Notes under the pieces: generated by a model
What the model saw: only the letters and a program-made list of their open reading frames with translations
What the model was told of the DNA's origin: nothing
Database searches by the model: none
In this document: positions 1 through 12,636 of the stretch, piece after piece
Layout: the number at the start of each line of letters is the position of its first letter
How positions within the stretch are numbered: the stretch's first letter is position 1
Program-made: the position numbers and the translations under genes
Assembly: GCA_958496175.1 (NCBI GenBank)
Contig: OY292276.1
Location: forward strand, 35,980,449-36,044,448
Reading direction: 5' to 3'
DNA: 64,000 nucleotides
From: Sisyra terminalis
Lineage: Eukaryota > Arthropoda > Insecta > Neuroptera > Sisyridae

Positions 1-1849
1 GTTGACAAAATTATTTTTGAGCAAGAAAATTATATTTATTTAAAATACTTTCTTGAACAGCAAATATATTGATCTCACTACGTATATTTTTTTCTTTCAC
101 AGTGTTTTCGAATTTTCTACAGACTTTTCCCAAATTAAAACTTTTATGGGAAAACACAGTGAAAATCCATGCAAAAATCATCTGATATTCCGACATGGAT
201 TTCTATAGGAGTTCACATAGGAAACCACATAGGAACCTATCCAAAAATAAGAATCCTCATAGGAGATCACATGGATTGCTGGATGGGGATTTTTTAATAG
301 GATTGATTTTACAGTGTGTGTTTACCTACTTACATATTTTTTTTCTATCTGTGGAACTCATTTAGATCTATTGATTAATTTTCCTTTTTATGGGGGTACA
401 TGGAAACTTATTGCTTTTAATACATATCTACATTTTTTATGAGAAATTTCAAATGTAAATTTTTAGTCTTAATAAATTCAAAAAGAAATACTACACCAAT
501 AAACACCTATAATGCTAGCCAATTTACAACAATTTCTCCACCTTAAAAGTTATTTGATAATTTCTAATAATTTTATTTATTCACCTTTTTTTATTACATC
601 AACATTTCTTGTTTAATTTTCTTAAACAAAAATCGTAATATTTGTTGAGAAAATATTGACAAAAAATTATTTAGAAAACATCTTAAAGGACTAATAATTA
701 AGAATATAATATATTTACTTTGGTGGTAATGGGCGTAATACATTAAGTGATAATTTATCTAGAAATCTGAACTGAGAATATTCTCTGTGGATTTGTCATT
801 GATGGTAATTACAATCCAAGTATTATTTCCTTAATCCAACAACTTTTTAATTATATTAAAAATTTTACGTATCCGACACATGACTTGTTTAAAAGGCCTA
901 AAACTCGATTTTTATGTTTATTGCGTAGACAAAATTAATGGTCCAATTTTTCCATTTCTTCTTCACTTATTTATGTTTAGAAAGTCTTGTACATTTTTTT
1001 TTCGCATTAACTTTTTTTCAATAATAAAAAATAAATATCTTTTCAAGTCATAAAATGATTTACAAAAAAATGCACACAAACGTAAGTGTTATGTGCAAAT
1101 TAATGAAAAATGATGCTAAAATTTTATTTATGCAAATGTACAAACATTTTTATGACTTTCCGGATTCCATTTAAGACATTAGTTGACATTAGTTATTTTT
1201 TATAAAATAATGTTTTCTATGGTTATCGAACAAAAAAATGTGTTACTATCATTTACATTTATCAATTCTTTTAGTCTAGACATTTTATAAATTAATTTTT
1301 GGTACCTGTTTGTAGTTGAAATACAACGATTAAAGAGTGGGTTTTTTTAACAATTATGAACCGAACTCTAACTGTCAATTTTTCAAAAGTATAATAAAAT
1401 CAATTTGAAGTTAAGTTTTAATTTGTATTAGTTAACAATTTTTAAATCGCTTTATCGTTCCCCAATTATTGTAAACAGTAGATACAAAATATATATCAAT
1501 AAGAGTATTGACACTTTTTAGAAACACTGAAAAAACACTAACATATTGTCATATTTTAAGATTTTAGTTTAAAAGAATCTTTTATTTTTTTTTTATTTAC
1601 CAAAACAATTTTGAACTTATGAGAAGTATTATCCTAACAATCGTCCTCTGTTGATCTGTTTGTTGATCACTAGAGAAATATATAGCATACTGGTTTTAGT
1701 TATTCGCTTTATTTTAGTGTGTAGTTAAATTATCCCTTCAGGTTTTAGTGCAGCTCTGGTTAAGATAAAAAATATTCAGTGTTAGCAATTGCAATGTTAG
1801 CAAAGTTCAGAACTATCGAATCATCTATAACAAAGATCGGAAACCCGCG

Positions 1850-1900
1850 AATGGCTCACGAGCCGCATGCGGCTTTTTAGCACTGAGCCAATGGCTCCTT
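1850..1900. repeat. hAT-like transposon scrap
   Basis: A short, locally GC-rich block reads ATGGCTCACGAGCCGCATGC followed by GGCTTTTTAGCACTGAG. This resembles the terminal region of hAT-superfamily elements that carry a 'GGCTC..GAGCCGCATGCGGCT' core. The opposite end and the target duplication are not visible, so it is probably a fragment. The assignment rests on motif memory only. Confidence 0.35.
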
Positions 1901-4849
1901 AAATATTAACACCAAGATTGAACTATACAAAAATATAGAAGAAAAATTGCAATAAGAACTGATTACGTAAATTGGAATAAATATGTGCTTAAAGTTGAAA
2001 TTGTTTTCCTCAATTTTAGTATTAATAAACATAAGATAATAACAACTTCTAAAACTATTATGGTTTTTGGAAATTCGATGGAAACTAAAAAATTCATATC
2101 TACTAAGGTTTAATTTTTGCCAACCCTAAGGAAGTGAGATAATGGATTGAATGTAACTTAGGAATTTATAAATTAGAAAAAGGTTGACATATTTTTTTTG
2201 GCTTATTGCATTAAAATGGGGCTACGGTCCAGTACCCACTGCATTCCATTACTGCATCTTTGTGATTAATAAAAATAAATAAATTATTTAAAAAATAATT
2301 TTAATATGAACTATTTATTATAAGGAAAATTATTATAAATTATTAGTATCTTTTTACGAAAGAATCCTATATCTTGTGTTTGATAAGTACTATTGTCAAC
2401 TAAAGGTAAAAAAGGACAAAAAACTATGGTCAACTTTGCATTTTGATGATGAATAGGTATTATTTCACACTACGTAACCCTTTATAGTTTCAATAATCGT
2501 AACTTTTTTTATTTTTATGATTCCTTTCTTGAGAAGTAGGTATATGGTAGTTAAATTACTTCTTTTTAAATCCTATTTTAATATTGATCTTCACTACCCG
2601 TGTATGTATTTTTTCTTGAATATGCTACATGTTCTCGATTAAGTTTCATTAAATCTTAGTACTATTACACAGTGTTTATATATTTGTACCTGAGAACCTT
2701 AGGATCTTAACTTCATTTTTCGGGTTTTACCGCTAAAAGTTAACTTAAGTTTCGATGATCTCTTTAAAGCCAAACTATTAATTGGTATTTTATGATTTTT
2801 ATGGATATTTTCTTCAAATTTTTACTCACTTAAGGATTATTTAATATCAAATTTCATTGCTTCACACTTAAGGAATTCATAAGAAAATATTAAAAGCCAA
2901 GATCAGATCCGAGAATTATTATTTAATAATTAAAATATTTACAATTATTGGTGGTAGCTACTAATTATATGCCTTCATGCATGATCAATGGTTTTTTAAG
3001 AAATTTTTAGAATTATGTTAATTATGTGTAGGTATTAACTAATAGGTATTAGTAACTAGGTATTACTAAAAATTTCCTAAAAAAACATAATTTCTTTTTC
3101 ATTCATTGAATTTCATACTAAATGTAAATGAAAAAGAAGTGAAAAAATAAATATACTCACCCTATTTTTAAGTTTTTTTCTTTCATCTTCTATGGGGCAA
3201 TAAAAAATCAATGAAATTGAAAAGTATTTGGGATAGAATATAAAGGAATTTTCTTTTTTTGAAGTCAGGCATTAGGTAAAATAAGTAAACTTGTACAGAA
3301 TTTTCTGAAACAATTAAAGGAAGACCAGTGGTTAAAGTTCTAAACACTTGTTTGTACAGTTCTGGAGTGAAATCTGGGTTAAGTGGGTCCTTGTTATGAG
3401 AAGAACCTCTCCTATATTACAACAATGAGATCACAACACTTTTACACTGAAAGACCTATGATATTGAAATTTTTTTAGTCTTTTTAACTGAGATTTTATT
3501 TTTTAGATTTTATTGCTGTGTACCTTTATAATTGTAATTTTGTAGTTCAACAATCATTTTAAACTTGCTTATATGAAGTAAATAAATGGAGTAATTAAGC
3601 TTATATGCTGAGTAAATGAAAAGCATCTATAAGTGATAAAAAATTCTAGTTACCTTGACATCCCAGTTATACAGATACCACTGTAATTAAATTTTGTTCA
3701 CTAGTAGTTGGCTTTTTTTTCATATAGATATTGAAAGGAAAGATAGGAGAAATCTCGTTATGGAAAAAAATTTAAAGCAGAATTGCGGAAATTGAAATTG
3801 ATTTTGAACTTAATAATACAATTTAGAAGTGCAAAGTTTGTGTAGAATTGTATCTTAAAAACCAAAAAAAAAGAAAAGTGATTGACTTTTTGAACGAATT
3901 TTGAAATATTAAATAATTAATGAAATATTTTTTGTTATGAGTTTTTATAATGATTAACACATTATATCTCTACAACATAAATTAATGGAAATATATTTTT
4001 TGCAAAAATTAGTCTCAACTTTTTGCGTTAAGGTAATATATTATTTAAATTACAAAAGAAAATGATGATGAACTTGAATTTCTTCTAAATACATGAAGAA
4101 ACTCTCACTTACATTTTATTTTTATTTAAATGTTTTGCATAATTTCTATTGGTAATTAAACATATTTTTATGGATGTAGCTTCATGCTTACCAAGACTTT
4201 TACTTATTATATAAAATTTGACCAAAGATTCTTGAGGTTACTAAATAAATAATTACCAAATTTATGTATAGATAACTCTTCGCCCGCATACAATACGTCA
4301 AAAGAAATAATTTACATTGATTTTATGTTTTCTTTAATCATATTTGTTTTCTTCCGATTCGAAAAAGACACCTGATGAGATTTAATTTTACATTTCCTTT
4401 AAATATCAAATACATGTTTTGGCGATAATAATAATTGGCAGGTGTAAGTGACCTTTATATAAATAGATAATAAATGTGAATGAAAGTTAAAAGAGCAAAA
4501 GTTTTTATTTATTTATTTTTTACATTGCATGATAGCTGTAAGTATCATATATCAGTTATACTATGTTCCTAAAATTTATTTTATCATCTTAGTTTCCAAA
4601 AATGATTTCAATTACTTATAAACTTCATATAATCTATGATTGCATAATATTTAAATTATGTGATTTTTGAAACCGTAGTAAGTGTATAAATTATGTAGGT
4701 AATGGAATTTCAACAATAACATTTAATATTACTAAACTTTAGTCATATTATGATTTGTTGAATAACAATAGAACATAGGTATTAATTTTGGTTTATCTTT
4801 ATTCTATAGACACAAAAAATATTTTTTTATTATAGAATATGTTCTATAT

Positions 4850-5090
4850 ATAAACAATTAATATTCGTTTGTTTAAAACAGTTAATCTCCTAAATCTCTT
4901 AACCAATAGTTTTAATATTTTTACATGTTTTGTTTTCATAAACGCGCGTGTTTTTATTAAATCAGGGGATTCAATAGTCTTACATCAACAGGTACAGCGA
5001 AATAAATTACGGGTTGTCAAGAGAGGTTTTTATCGGTGTTTTTGCGCTAAAATCGATATTTTCCGAGAAAAAAGATTTTTCTAAAAATTT
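4850..5090 (+). repeat. Interspersed repeat family R2, copy 1
   Basis: This block shares an extended pattern with 39600-39905 (reverse strand) and 51895-52062 (same strand). The shared landmarks in order are a 'TTTGTTTAAAAC' lead, a 'CTCCTAAA' box, 'ACGCGCGTGTTTTTATTA', 'ACATCAACAGGTACAGCGAA', 'TTGTCAAGAGAGG' and a 'TTTTGCGCTAAAATCGAT' end. The copies differ by substitutions and small indels, so the family is old. The 71-codon open frame inside (from 4869) is not conserved in the other copies and is not taken as a gene. The element class is unknown. Confidence 0.6.
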
Positions 5091-7009
5091 AATTGAAAAT
5101 TTTAAATTTGGAAAGTTAAATTATTATTTTTTTTTGTTCAGCTTAATAAGAAAAATCAAAGGTAACTAATACTGATCAAAATTAACTATTTAATTGGTAG
5201 AAATTAATAATCAAACGAATATTATTGTGTGAATGAGTTGATATCAATGTGTAGAGTAGTTGGTAAATTCTATAATAACAAATATAGTGATTATAACTGT
5301 TTTGGAATTGGGAATTTGAAAAAAAAAAATATTGATTTTTTCCATGTATTTTAAAACTTTATTATTAATAATATTGATATTTAATACAAAAAACTTAAAA
5401 AAATTTTTTTTTCAATTAATTATAAACGATTAAAAATTGATAAAATTTAAAAAAAAATCACGTGACTATAAACGCGCCATGAATGGTCACCATAGTTGTG
5501 ACGTAATAATGTTATAGCTATTTAATAACAATACAGCGTTTACAGCTATTACACGTGACTAGACAATAATATTGAAAATTTATTGCTAAAAAACGAGTCG
5601 TTAGTTGATTCCAATTAGCTATGTGTGATAAAGGATTTATAAAGGCAAAGTCTGATAATATTCCTGCACTGCTTGAAACCATTTATTTCGACGTTTGCCA
5701 TCTTGGGGAACATTTAAAAACATTTTGTTAGGAGTTGTTTTTGTAGTATTCGTTCATAATGGTACAAAACAAGAACGATAACTTTTAAGGTTCGACATGC
5801 TCAATATAAATTTCAATATTTAACTATCACAACAGAATTAAATCAATCAAAACACTGTACTTATTATTTCTGTATCAACTGCAATCATTGACAACTAACA
5901 TTAGGACGTCACACGCGCTCGTGTTTGAGGTGTCACACCTCACTAAAAATTAGCCTCCGACCCCGTTAGGGCCTACAGGGAACCACAGTATTAAATTTGA
6001 TCCTGTTCTATTCCGTTGGAAATAATATTTACGATATCTAATAGTGCCCTTGAGCCCATCGAGTCCACTGATCTTAACTACAAACTAAATTGATTACTCT
6101 AAACATAGTTTGAATCCAACGTAGTTCTTTTTCACATTTATATTTTTGGTAGGATTACCGTAATTATCTTTAGCTATCTTTAAATGGTAAGGATGTAAGG
6201 GATGTAAGCCTTATGAGCAGTAAGACCAGTAAGACTTTCCCAAAAATATCACCTGAGGGTTTGTATTCAAGATGAATATTTTCTCACATTATTTTGAATA
6301 TTAATATACGAGTATATTAATATTCCCATTGAACTATTATTTGGCAGAGTGGTGCACTAACTGATGAATATTAAACTATCAGAAGTTTACTGATTGGAAA
6401 AAACAAAATATTAACATAAATTAGAATTTTTAAATTGCATATGTTATCGGTGATAATCATAAAAAACAAAAGTATTTTTTTCTGAAGGGGTTCATACGAA
6501 CCTCTGCGAACCCGGTGAACCCACAGGAAAGCACCCCTACTTACAATTTGTTAGTCAAACTAAATTATCGAATAAAATTAAACCGATACATAATATTTGA
6601 TATCATATTATAGCTATATAGGTTTAATTAGCTATCGTAGCCAGAGACAGCCAGAGAGAGACTATTCTAATGTCTCTCTTCTCTGATCGTAGCTATATTT
6701 GAAGCCGCCGCAACTAGTTACGACATTCGTTTTATTATGTTTTCTCTGTTTCTAACATTTTTATAGTGTAGCCTTGTATAACTCTGTGCGACCAATATTA
6801 ATTAATGCGAAAGACTTGGAAAACATTAATTTGCATGGTAAAAAATTTGGAACAAGCATTCAACCAAATCAGTTAAATTTCTTAAATTTGTTTAATCTAA
6901 TTTAATTTAAAATAATAAACTTTGTGAAATCCTTCGACTGTTTCAATTTTGAATTTGATGTTTTTTTTGACATTTATTCCATTTGTAAATATTAGCGATA
7001 TTAGCAAAA

Positions 7010-7781
7010 ATGTGGTCTATATTTCCCAAAAGATTATTTCAATTATGTAAACCTAATCGAATTGTAAAATATAGAAGCTGGAGTAGTCAAAACCAAACAG
7101 ATTCTTCCCAATTATTGGGTTCGGCTGCATCTAAATTTAAGCCATTTCAAGATCAAGATGCTGAAGTTATTTTAGATACAATTGAAACCCAATATCAATA
7201 TCCTAATACTTTACAACCTCAACAAAATTTAGAAAATGATACATTTGTCGGACTCAATTTAAATCGTAGGTTTAACAATAAAACATAATAACTGCAAATA
7301 TAATTTATATACTATTCGATTTTTTTTAGGAGGTTTAACGGGAGTTTATGATATTGCTGATCTCGTTCAAGTTCTAAGAAGAGAAAATGCCCAAGATGTT
7401 TGTGTTTGCAAAGTACCAAAAGAGTACAAATATGTAGATTATATTATAGTCGTTAATGGAAAATCAGTTCGACACATGCAAGCCATTGCAGAGTTTGTTC
7501 GAAAAATTTACAAAATGAAAATGGATCCTCAAATAGATCGATATATACCCAAAACAGAAGGCAAAAATTCAAGTGAATGGCTTGCATTAGATCTAGGAAA
7601 CATAGCTTTACATATTTTCTCAAAAAATGCCCGAAAGAAATATGATGTTGATGGTCTCTGGGCTGTCGGTGCTGAATTTGATTTAGAGTGTAATAAACCT
7701 GAAGATCGTATCAATCAAATTTTACTCAGTCATTCGGAATTATTAAACGAATTTAAACCAAAGACTAATGCAAGTGTATAA
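7010..7781 (+). CDS. MALSU1: Mitochondrial ribosome assembly factor, MALSU1/RsfS (Iojap) family
   Basis: Two exons, 7010-7265 and 7330-7781, join through a GTAGGT donor and a TTTTTTTAG acceptor in phase 1 and give a 235-residue protein. The N-terminus (MWSIFPKRLFQLCKPNR) is basic and hydrophobic, as expected of a mitochondrial presequence. Residues about 86-205 carry the RsfS/Iojap fold: GLTGVYDIADLVQVL, then DYIIVVNGKSVRHMQAIAEF, then EWLALDLGNIALHIF and the closing YDVDGLWAVGAEFD. Family knowledge: MALSU1 binds large-subunit protein uL14 in the mitochondrion and prevents premature joining of the subunits. The ATG at 7010 is chosen because it precedes the presequence. The intron is only 64 bases. 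Nothing looks broken, and family identity is secure. Confidence 0.9.
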
Positions 7782-8340
7782 GCTATACAAATGAAAAATT
7801 TTAAGTTATCTTCAGTCATTAATTATTTGAATTTAGCCAATTAAGTATACATTTCGTATATTTTACCACAATGTTAATATTGTTATAAATGATTATGTAT
7901 TTCTTTAATTTTAAAGCATAAAATATTTTTATAGCCCGATTAGATTTTTCGTTTTTATTTACATCGAACTTGCATATTCTCGTACTTCTCATACATAGAT
8001 ATTATCCTTTACGTCTTCTTACTAAAGATATTTTAAGTTAATTTGTCTATAAGTTGGGACGACATTTATTTAAATAGAAAAATAATATCAAAAACTTTTT
8101 GAAAAGGTTTCTAAATGTTATAACCCATTAGTATTAACTCATTAGTATAGTTATAACTCATTGTCTCTTTAAAATCAAGAATTAACAAATCCGTTCTTTA
8201 CTGTCACTATCGTTTCTGTTTTGTAGCTTCTGTAGTTTTTCAACATTATTGTTTAGCGATTCTTCGAAACCACCGTTTTTCCGATTTTCATTTTCATGTA
8301 TATACAGTTGAATGAAGACCGGCAAGACTACGATTCTTTC

Positions 8341-8902
8341 GGCGTCACGATTTAACGACGGACTCTTATAGATCTCGATGAAATAAAACGAAAATGAAGA
8401 ATAAATTTTTTCGATACCTCACTTAGTTTATTTAAAAATTGATTTTTTTTTTTCACTTTTTTAAGATGGATTTTTCAAAGGATCCAGGGGCGAAATCCCG
8501 GTGAGGGTCGGGAGGCGTCGCCCATATCTAGCGATATTACATTTTCGATTTTGTTTTTAGTTTAATTCGCGAGAAAACCAGGCCATAATTAAATAAAAAT
8601 CACAATTTTCCTTTTTTTTTTTAGTAGGGAGAGGCTTCACCCCCCAGCTCCCATCGGGGCTTCGCCCCTGGACCCCTTGATTATAATATTTTTCGCACAA
8701 AAAAATTGGTGGAGGAACGGTTGTAAACTTTTGTCTTTTTTTCATGAAAATCCTGAGAAATCCGTATAAAGAAGGGAAAAATAAAATTTACATTTTTAAG
8801 CTCTGATATTTAGCAAACTAAGCGAGATATCAACAAAATTAATTCTTTATTTTTGTTTCTTTCGTTGAAATTTATAAGAATCCGTCGTTAAATTGTGGCC
8901 TC
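8341..8902. repeat. Foldback element with GC-rich internal palindrome
   Basis: The outer arms are 'CACGATTTAACGACGGA' at 8346-8362 and its near-exact reverse complement at 8881-8897. Similarity continues inward for about 70 bases on each side. A second inverted pair lies inside: 'GATCCAGGGGCGAAATCCC' near 8480 against 'GGGGCTTCGCCCCTGGACC' near 8655. A central stretch at 8537-8573 resembles the foldback at 28509-28767. No protein is encoded. I infer a non-autonomous foldback or MITE. Confidence 0.65.
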
Positions 8903-8924
8903 GGAGGAATCAGTATATCCTGAA

Positions 8925-9030
8925 GACCTTTATCCCTATAATTGGGGCATACAGACAGGACGAAATTACAAGGCATAAGTCCTTCGTTTAACATTGTTTT
9001 TGCCATTTGGCTACGGAACCTTACGGTCAT
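8925..9030 (+). repeat. Decayed retroelement tail-like scrap
   Basis: The segment contains 'CATACAGACAGGACG' followed by 'TTTGGCTACGGAACCTTA', a combination that recurs at 3' ends of insect LINE-related repeats. It lies directly upstream of the Rab10 promoter region. Only this motif similarity supports the call. Confidence 0.3.
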
Positions 9031-9328
9031 CCTGCAATTTCAAGAATTTCAATCCTTTTAATCATATTCGTCATATTCATATATAAGATAAGTTAAACTT
9101 GAATAAGGTTTGTATCGTTTGTTTTAGTCTATGTTATATTCATTTCCTATCCTCTTCAGTCATTACTTTGTGTGTCTCCTCTCTTTGTTTTAAAAATATA
9201 CACTTTAAAAGTTTACTAAAATCTAGCCACTGGACAGCATCGTTTTTTTACAAGTCTGAAGCGATGTTCATTTCAAGTGATTTCAAGCAAAACGAGTGAA
9301 ACCATCTTCACAACAGTTTTGTTTAAAG

Positions 9329-10428
9329 ATGGCGAAAAAGTCGTACGATTTACTTTTTAAATTATTATTAATTGGTGATTCTGGTGTGGGAAAAACTTGT
9401 ATTTTATTTAGATTTTCCGATGATGAATTTACTACAACATTTATATCAACAATAGGTATGTTTTCCTTCTTGAATTCTCATTTGCGATGGTCCTAACAAA
9501 GGCATTAGAAAGCAAAAATGTTGTTACCCTATTATCGTTTTTAAGTTGTTTTGCTTTGAAAAGTTGAAAAATTCGCTTTTAATAATTCAAGAATGTTCTA
9601 ATATTTAAATTGCATAACTATCATTCATTTAAAATGTAAATAAATCAATTTGTCCTTCTAAAATGATTGGTTTTATTCTTGTATCAATTAAGTAAGGGTG
9701 AGGTCATCCTATGATAATCAAATCAACAAATGATTATGTGTTTTCTTTAATTTATTATAAATATCTGTGTTATTTTTAGGTATTGATTTTAAAATTAAGA
9801 CAGTGGATTTAAGAGGTAAAAAAATAAAGCTTCAAATATGGGACACAGCCGGCCAGGAAAGATTTCATACTATCACCACTTCTTATTATCGGGGTGCAAT
9901 GGGCATTATGTTGGTTTATGATATCACCAATGAAAAGAGTTTTGAAAATATCGTTAAATGGCTACGCAATATAGATGAGGTTATTATTTGACTCATACTT
10001 TGTTGTGTTTAGATTATACTATCAATTCATTTATGTTACAGCATGCAAATGAGGATGTTGAAAAAATGATTCTCGGAAATAAAAGTGATATGAGTGCTAA
10101 GCGAGTGGTTGACACGGAGAGAGGAGAAGCGGTAATACTTTTTTCTTTATGACTCGTAAAATAGATACATTTAAAAAGAAGATTTTTTTTTTATAAATAG
10201 TTTATAAAAAATAATAATTGTTCCCAAAAATATTTTCAGATCGCACGAGAACATGGAATCCGATTTATGGAAACATCAGCCAAAACTAACATAAATATTG
10301 AACGTGCATTTAACGAATTGGCTGAGGCAATTTTAGATAAAACTGCGGGAAAAGAACCGGGAGAGCCGACTGACCGTGTTACTGTTGAACGTCGTCTCAA
10401 TAATAACACGGGTCGATCTTGCTGTTGA
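9329..10428 (+). CDS. Rab10: Ras-related small GTPase Rab10
   Basis: Four exons (9329-9455, 9780-9979, 10042-10131, 10240-10428) join in consistent phase to give 201 residues, the usual Rab10 length. The nucleotide-binding motifs are intact: P-loop GDSGVGKT (16-23), switch II WDTAGQE, base-recognition NKSD and ETSAK. The opening [20 protein letters not shown] and the switch stretch [14 protein letters not shown] are Rab8/Rab10-type. The [20 protein letters not shown] and [13 protein letters not shown] segments favour Rab10. The protein ends in CC, a double geranylgeranylation signal. Family knowledge: Rab10 directs basolateral, basement-membrane and exocytic membrane traffic. The hypervariable tail is short. 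All introns are GT-AG. Confidence 0.95.
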
Positions 10429-12636
10429 AATAATTTGTATAAAACCATAAAAATTATATTCAATTTTAAAGGAAAAAGGTGAATAAATGTGACGAATGTG
10501 AAGCTTGTGTATAAATGTAAGGATGAATGTCGAAGGTAAAAGTAATAAAAAATAAGCAGAAAATAAATGTTTTATATGTAAATATAAATGAATTTAAAAG
10601 TTTCATACAAATATCAAAATGTATAATACTTTTGAGTATAATTTTTATTTTAAAAAAGCTCGGTTAATCGAAATATTTTGGCCGCTCATTTGTATTTAAC
10701 ATAGTATCTTTTTAATTGATCTATGCATTTAATTAATTCTTCAATTTAAAATAAAATAGTCGAAATAGTTGAGGTAAAAGTATTTTTTTATTCAAAATTT
10801 ATTTTTTCTTTATATTTTTATATTATAAAACAGTATTTACTATATTGCTACGTGTGATGGTAAAATTTCATTGAAATATATTTTAAGTTACTTTCCTTTC
10901 ATATATATTTAAAATTATATTCACTAGTTAAAATAATGTGGCCTTTATACTTTTAATTCTTGAACTATTGCTCAATCTACGAAAAATTTTAATGAACCTT
11001 TCCATATTTTTATGATTGCAATTAAGGACAATTACTATCATACTTTTTAGAATATCATAATAATGTTGCAATATTTTATTGTTTTCTAGTCACAACCGGC
11101 AAACATTGTAAAGAATGTTCATATTTCGATTACACAGATCTTTTTTTACAATTTTGATGCCATCGTTGGTTGTGTTGTTTGAATTTAAAAAAAATGTTCA
11201 CATATTTGGCTTATTTTAAATTAGAAAATTGTTTTAAGTTGTGTCAATAATTAATACTTTTATGCAGTAACAAGTCATTTTAGTCATTTATTTATTAATA
11301 AACGAACATGTATATTTTTAATTTAATCATTTTTTTTAAATATTATTTCAGTGTTAAATGTCTACTAAAGAATTAATACAACTTTTTAACAATTTTTTAC
11401 TAAGAACCATAGTCTACTAATATCTATTAAAAAAACGAATTATTTGTCATAAAAAAAATAAATCAATTATATAACCCTTAGCTATGCAAATGCAAAATAT
11501 TTTTTTTTTATAATTCAATTTTATAAAAAATAATGGGCCAATTAATATTTGTAAAACTGCTTTTCAAAAAAAAGATTAAATGAATTTTTGAATTTCAAAA
11601 TGAACGAGAATACTGTTGAATATAAAAATATTTAACAGTAATAACGTTTTCAAAGTAACAGTTGGAAATAATTTAATATTTTCCATTTACAAAAATAAAA
11701 TTTCTCTTACATTTAATATTGACGAAAATTTCTTTGAAAAATTTATATTATTGTATCTATTTCGAAATTGGGAATTCATTTATAAGCTTTGAATGTTGCA
11801 AAAAAACAAATGTTGTACATTATATACCTATACCAATCGCATAATAAATATATAAACCATTTTTATTATCAATGTTATATATACGCATGTTTTTGCCTTT
11901 GTAATGAAATAAAATGGCACAAATTTATTTTCTATTGGAATTTATTTTATACACAAAATCATCAGTTTAAAATAGTAACTTGTATACTCCTGAGCATGTG
12001 CGCAACCATTTAAAGGACATTTTTTTATTTTTTTTCAATATTGTTTTCTGATACTCTTTTTTTCAAATTGATACAGAAATTGTCGTCGAACTTAGGAAAT
12101 ACAATATAATTTTCCTTGATCGTTAAGCTAAAGAAGTAGAGAGGAGAGAATATATATGGCTTATGAAAAGCACATTCACTCTAGTCGTTTTAATCTACAA
12201 GTCAGTGGTCGATGCACAGTAAATATGGTACATATTCAATTGAATGTATACGATAAGTAATTTTTACGACAGTTTAGTGAATGGATAATACTCCCAATTG
12301 TTTGATAAATATACACTAGAGAGCGTTGAATTCGGCAGCAGTGTTGCTTCTATATTTCACTCACAGCAATACTTCTCGTTTTTTTGTTTTATTTTGCAAA
12401 GAGAAGTTTATACATTCGGGGAAACGGCCTGTTACAGATCCTTGGTAAGTTGATCAAGGATTGATTTTAATGTTTATTAAATGTTGAAATAAAAAGCACT
12501 GATTAGGGTGCAACCTACACGATAGTTCCGAATATTATAGTTCACTATTTTCAAGTTAAATTAATTGTTAATATCTTTTATGTTTCAAAAATAATTTCTA
12601 GAGACTTTATTATTAGTTTCAAAATATTAAATATAA
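10429..12636. other. Spacer between convergent Rab10 and tilB genes
   Basis: The first few hundred bases should be the Rab10 3' UTR, with several AATAAA-type hexamers from 10485 on. The remainder is AT-rich and stop-rich on both strands. No conserved reading frame, clear repeat or RNA gene was recognised. The 74-codon open frame near 11.8 kb has low-complexity composition and is not accepted. Confidence 0.5.

Larger units (their letters stand above)
1..7009. other. Gene-free AT-rich left flank
   Basis: No gene can be supported here. Stop codons are dense in all frames. What stands out is a hAT-like GC-rich scrap near 1.85 kb, an interspersed repeat copy at 4.85-5.09 kb, an inverted pair of CACGTGACT-type motifs around 5.46-5.57 kb, and a 77-codon open frame without a start codon on the minus strand at 3183-3416. 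The last few hundred bases should hold the promoter and 5' UTR of the MALSU1-like gene, but no core element is clear enough to name. Confidence 0.6.

Noticed and set aside
10080..10131. Unusual Rab10 base-recognition motif (NKSD instead of NKCD)
   Set aside because: The third position of NKxD varies freely among active Rab proteins, so no functional change is implied.
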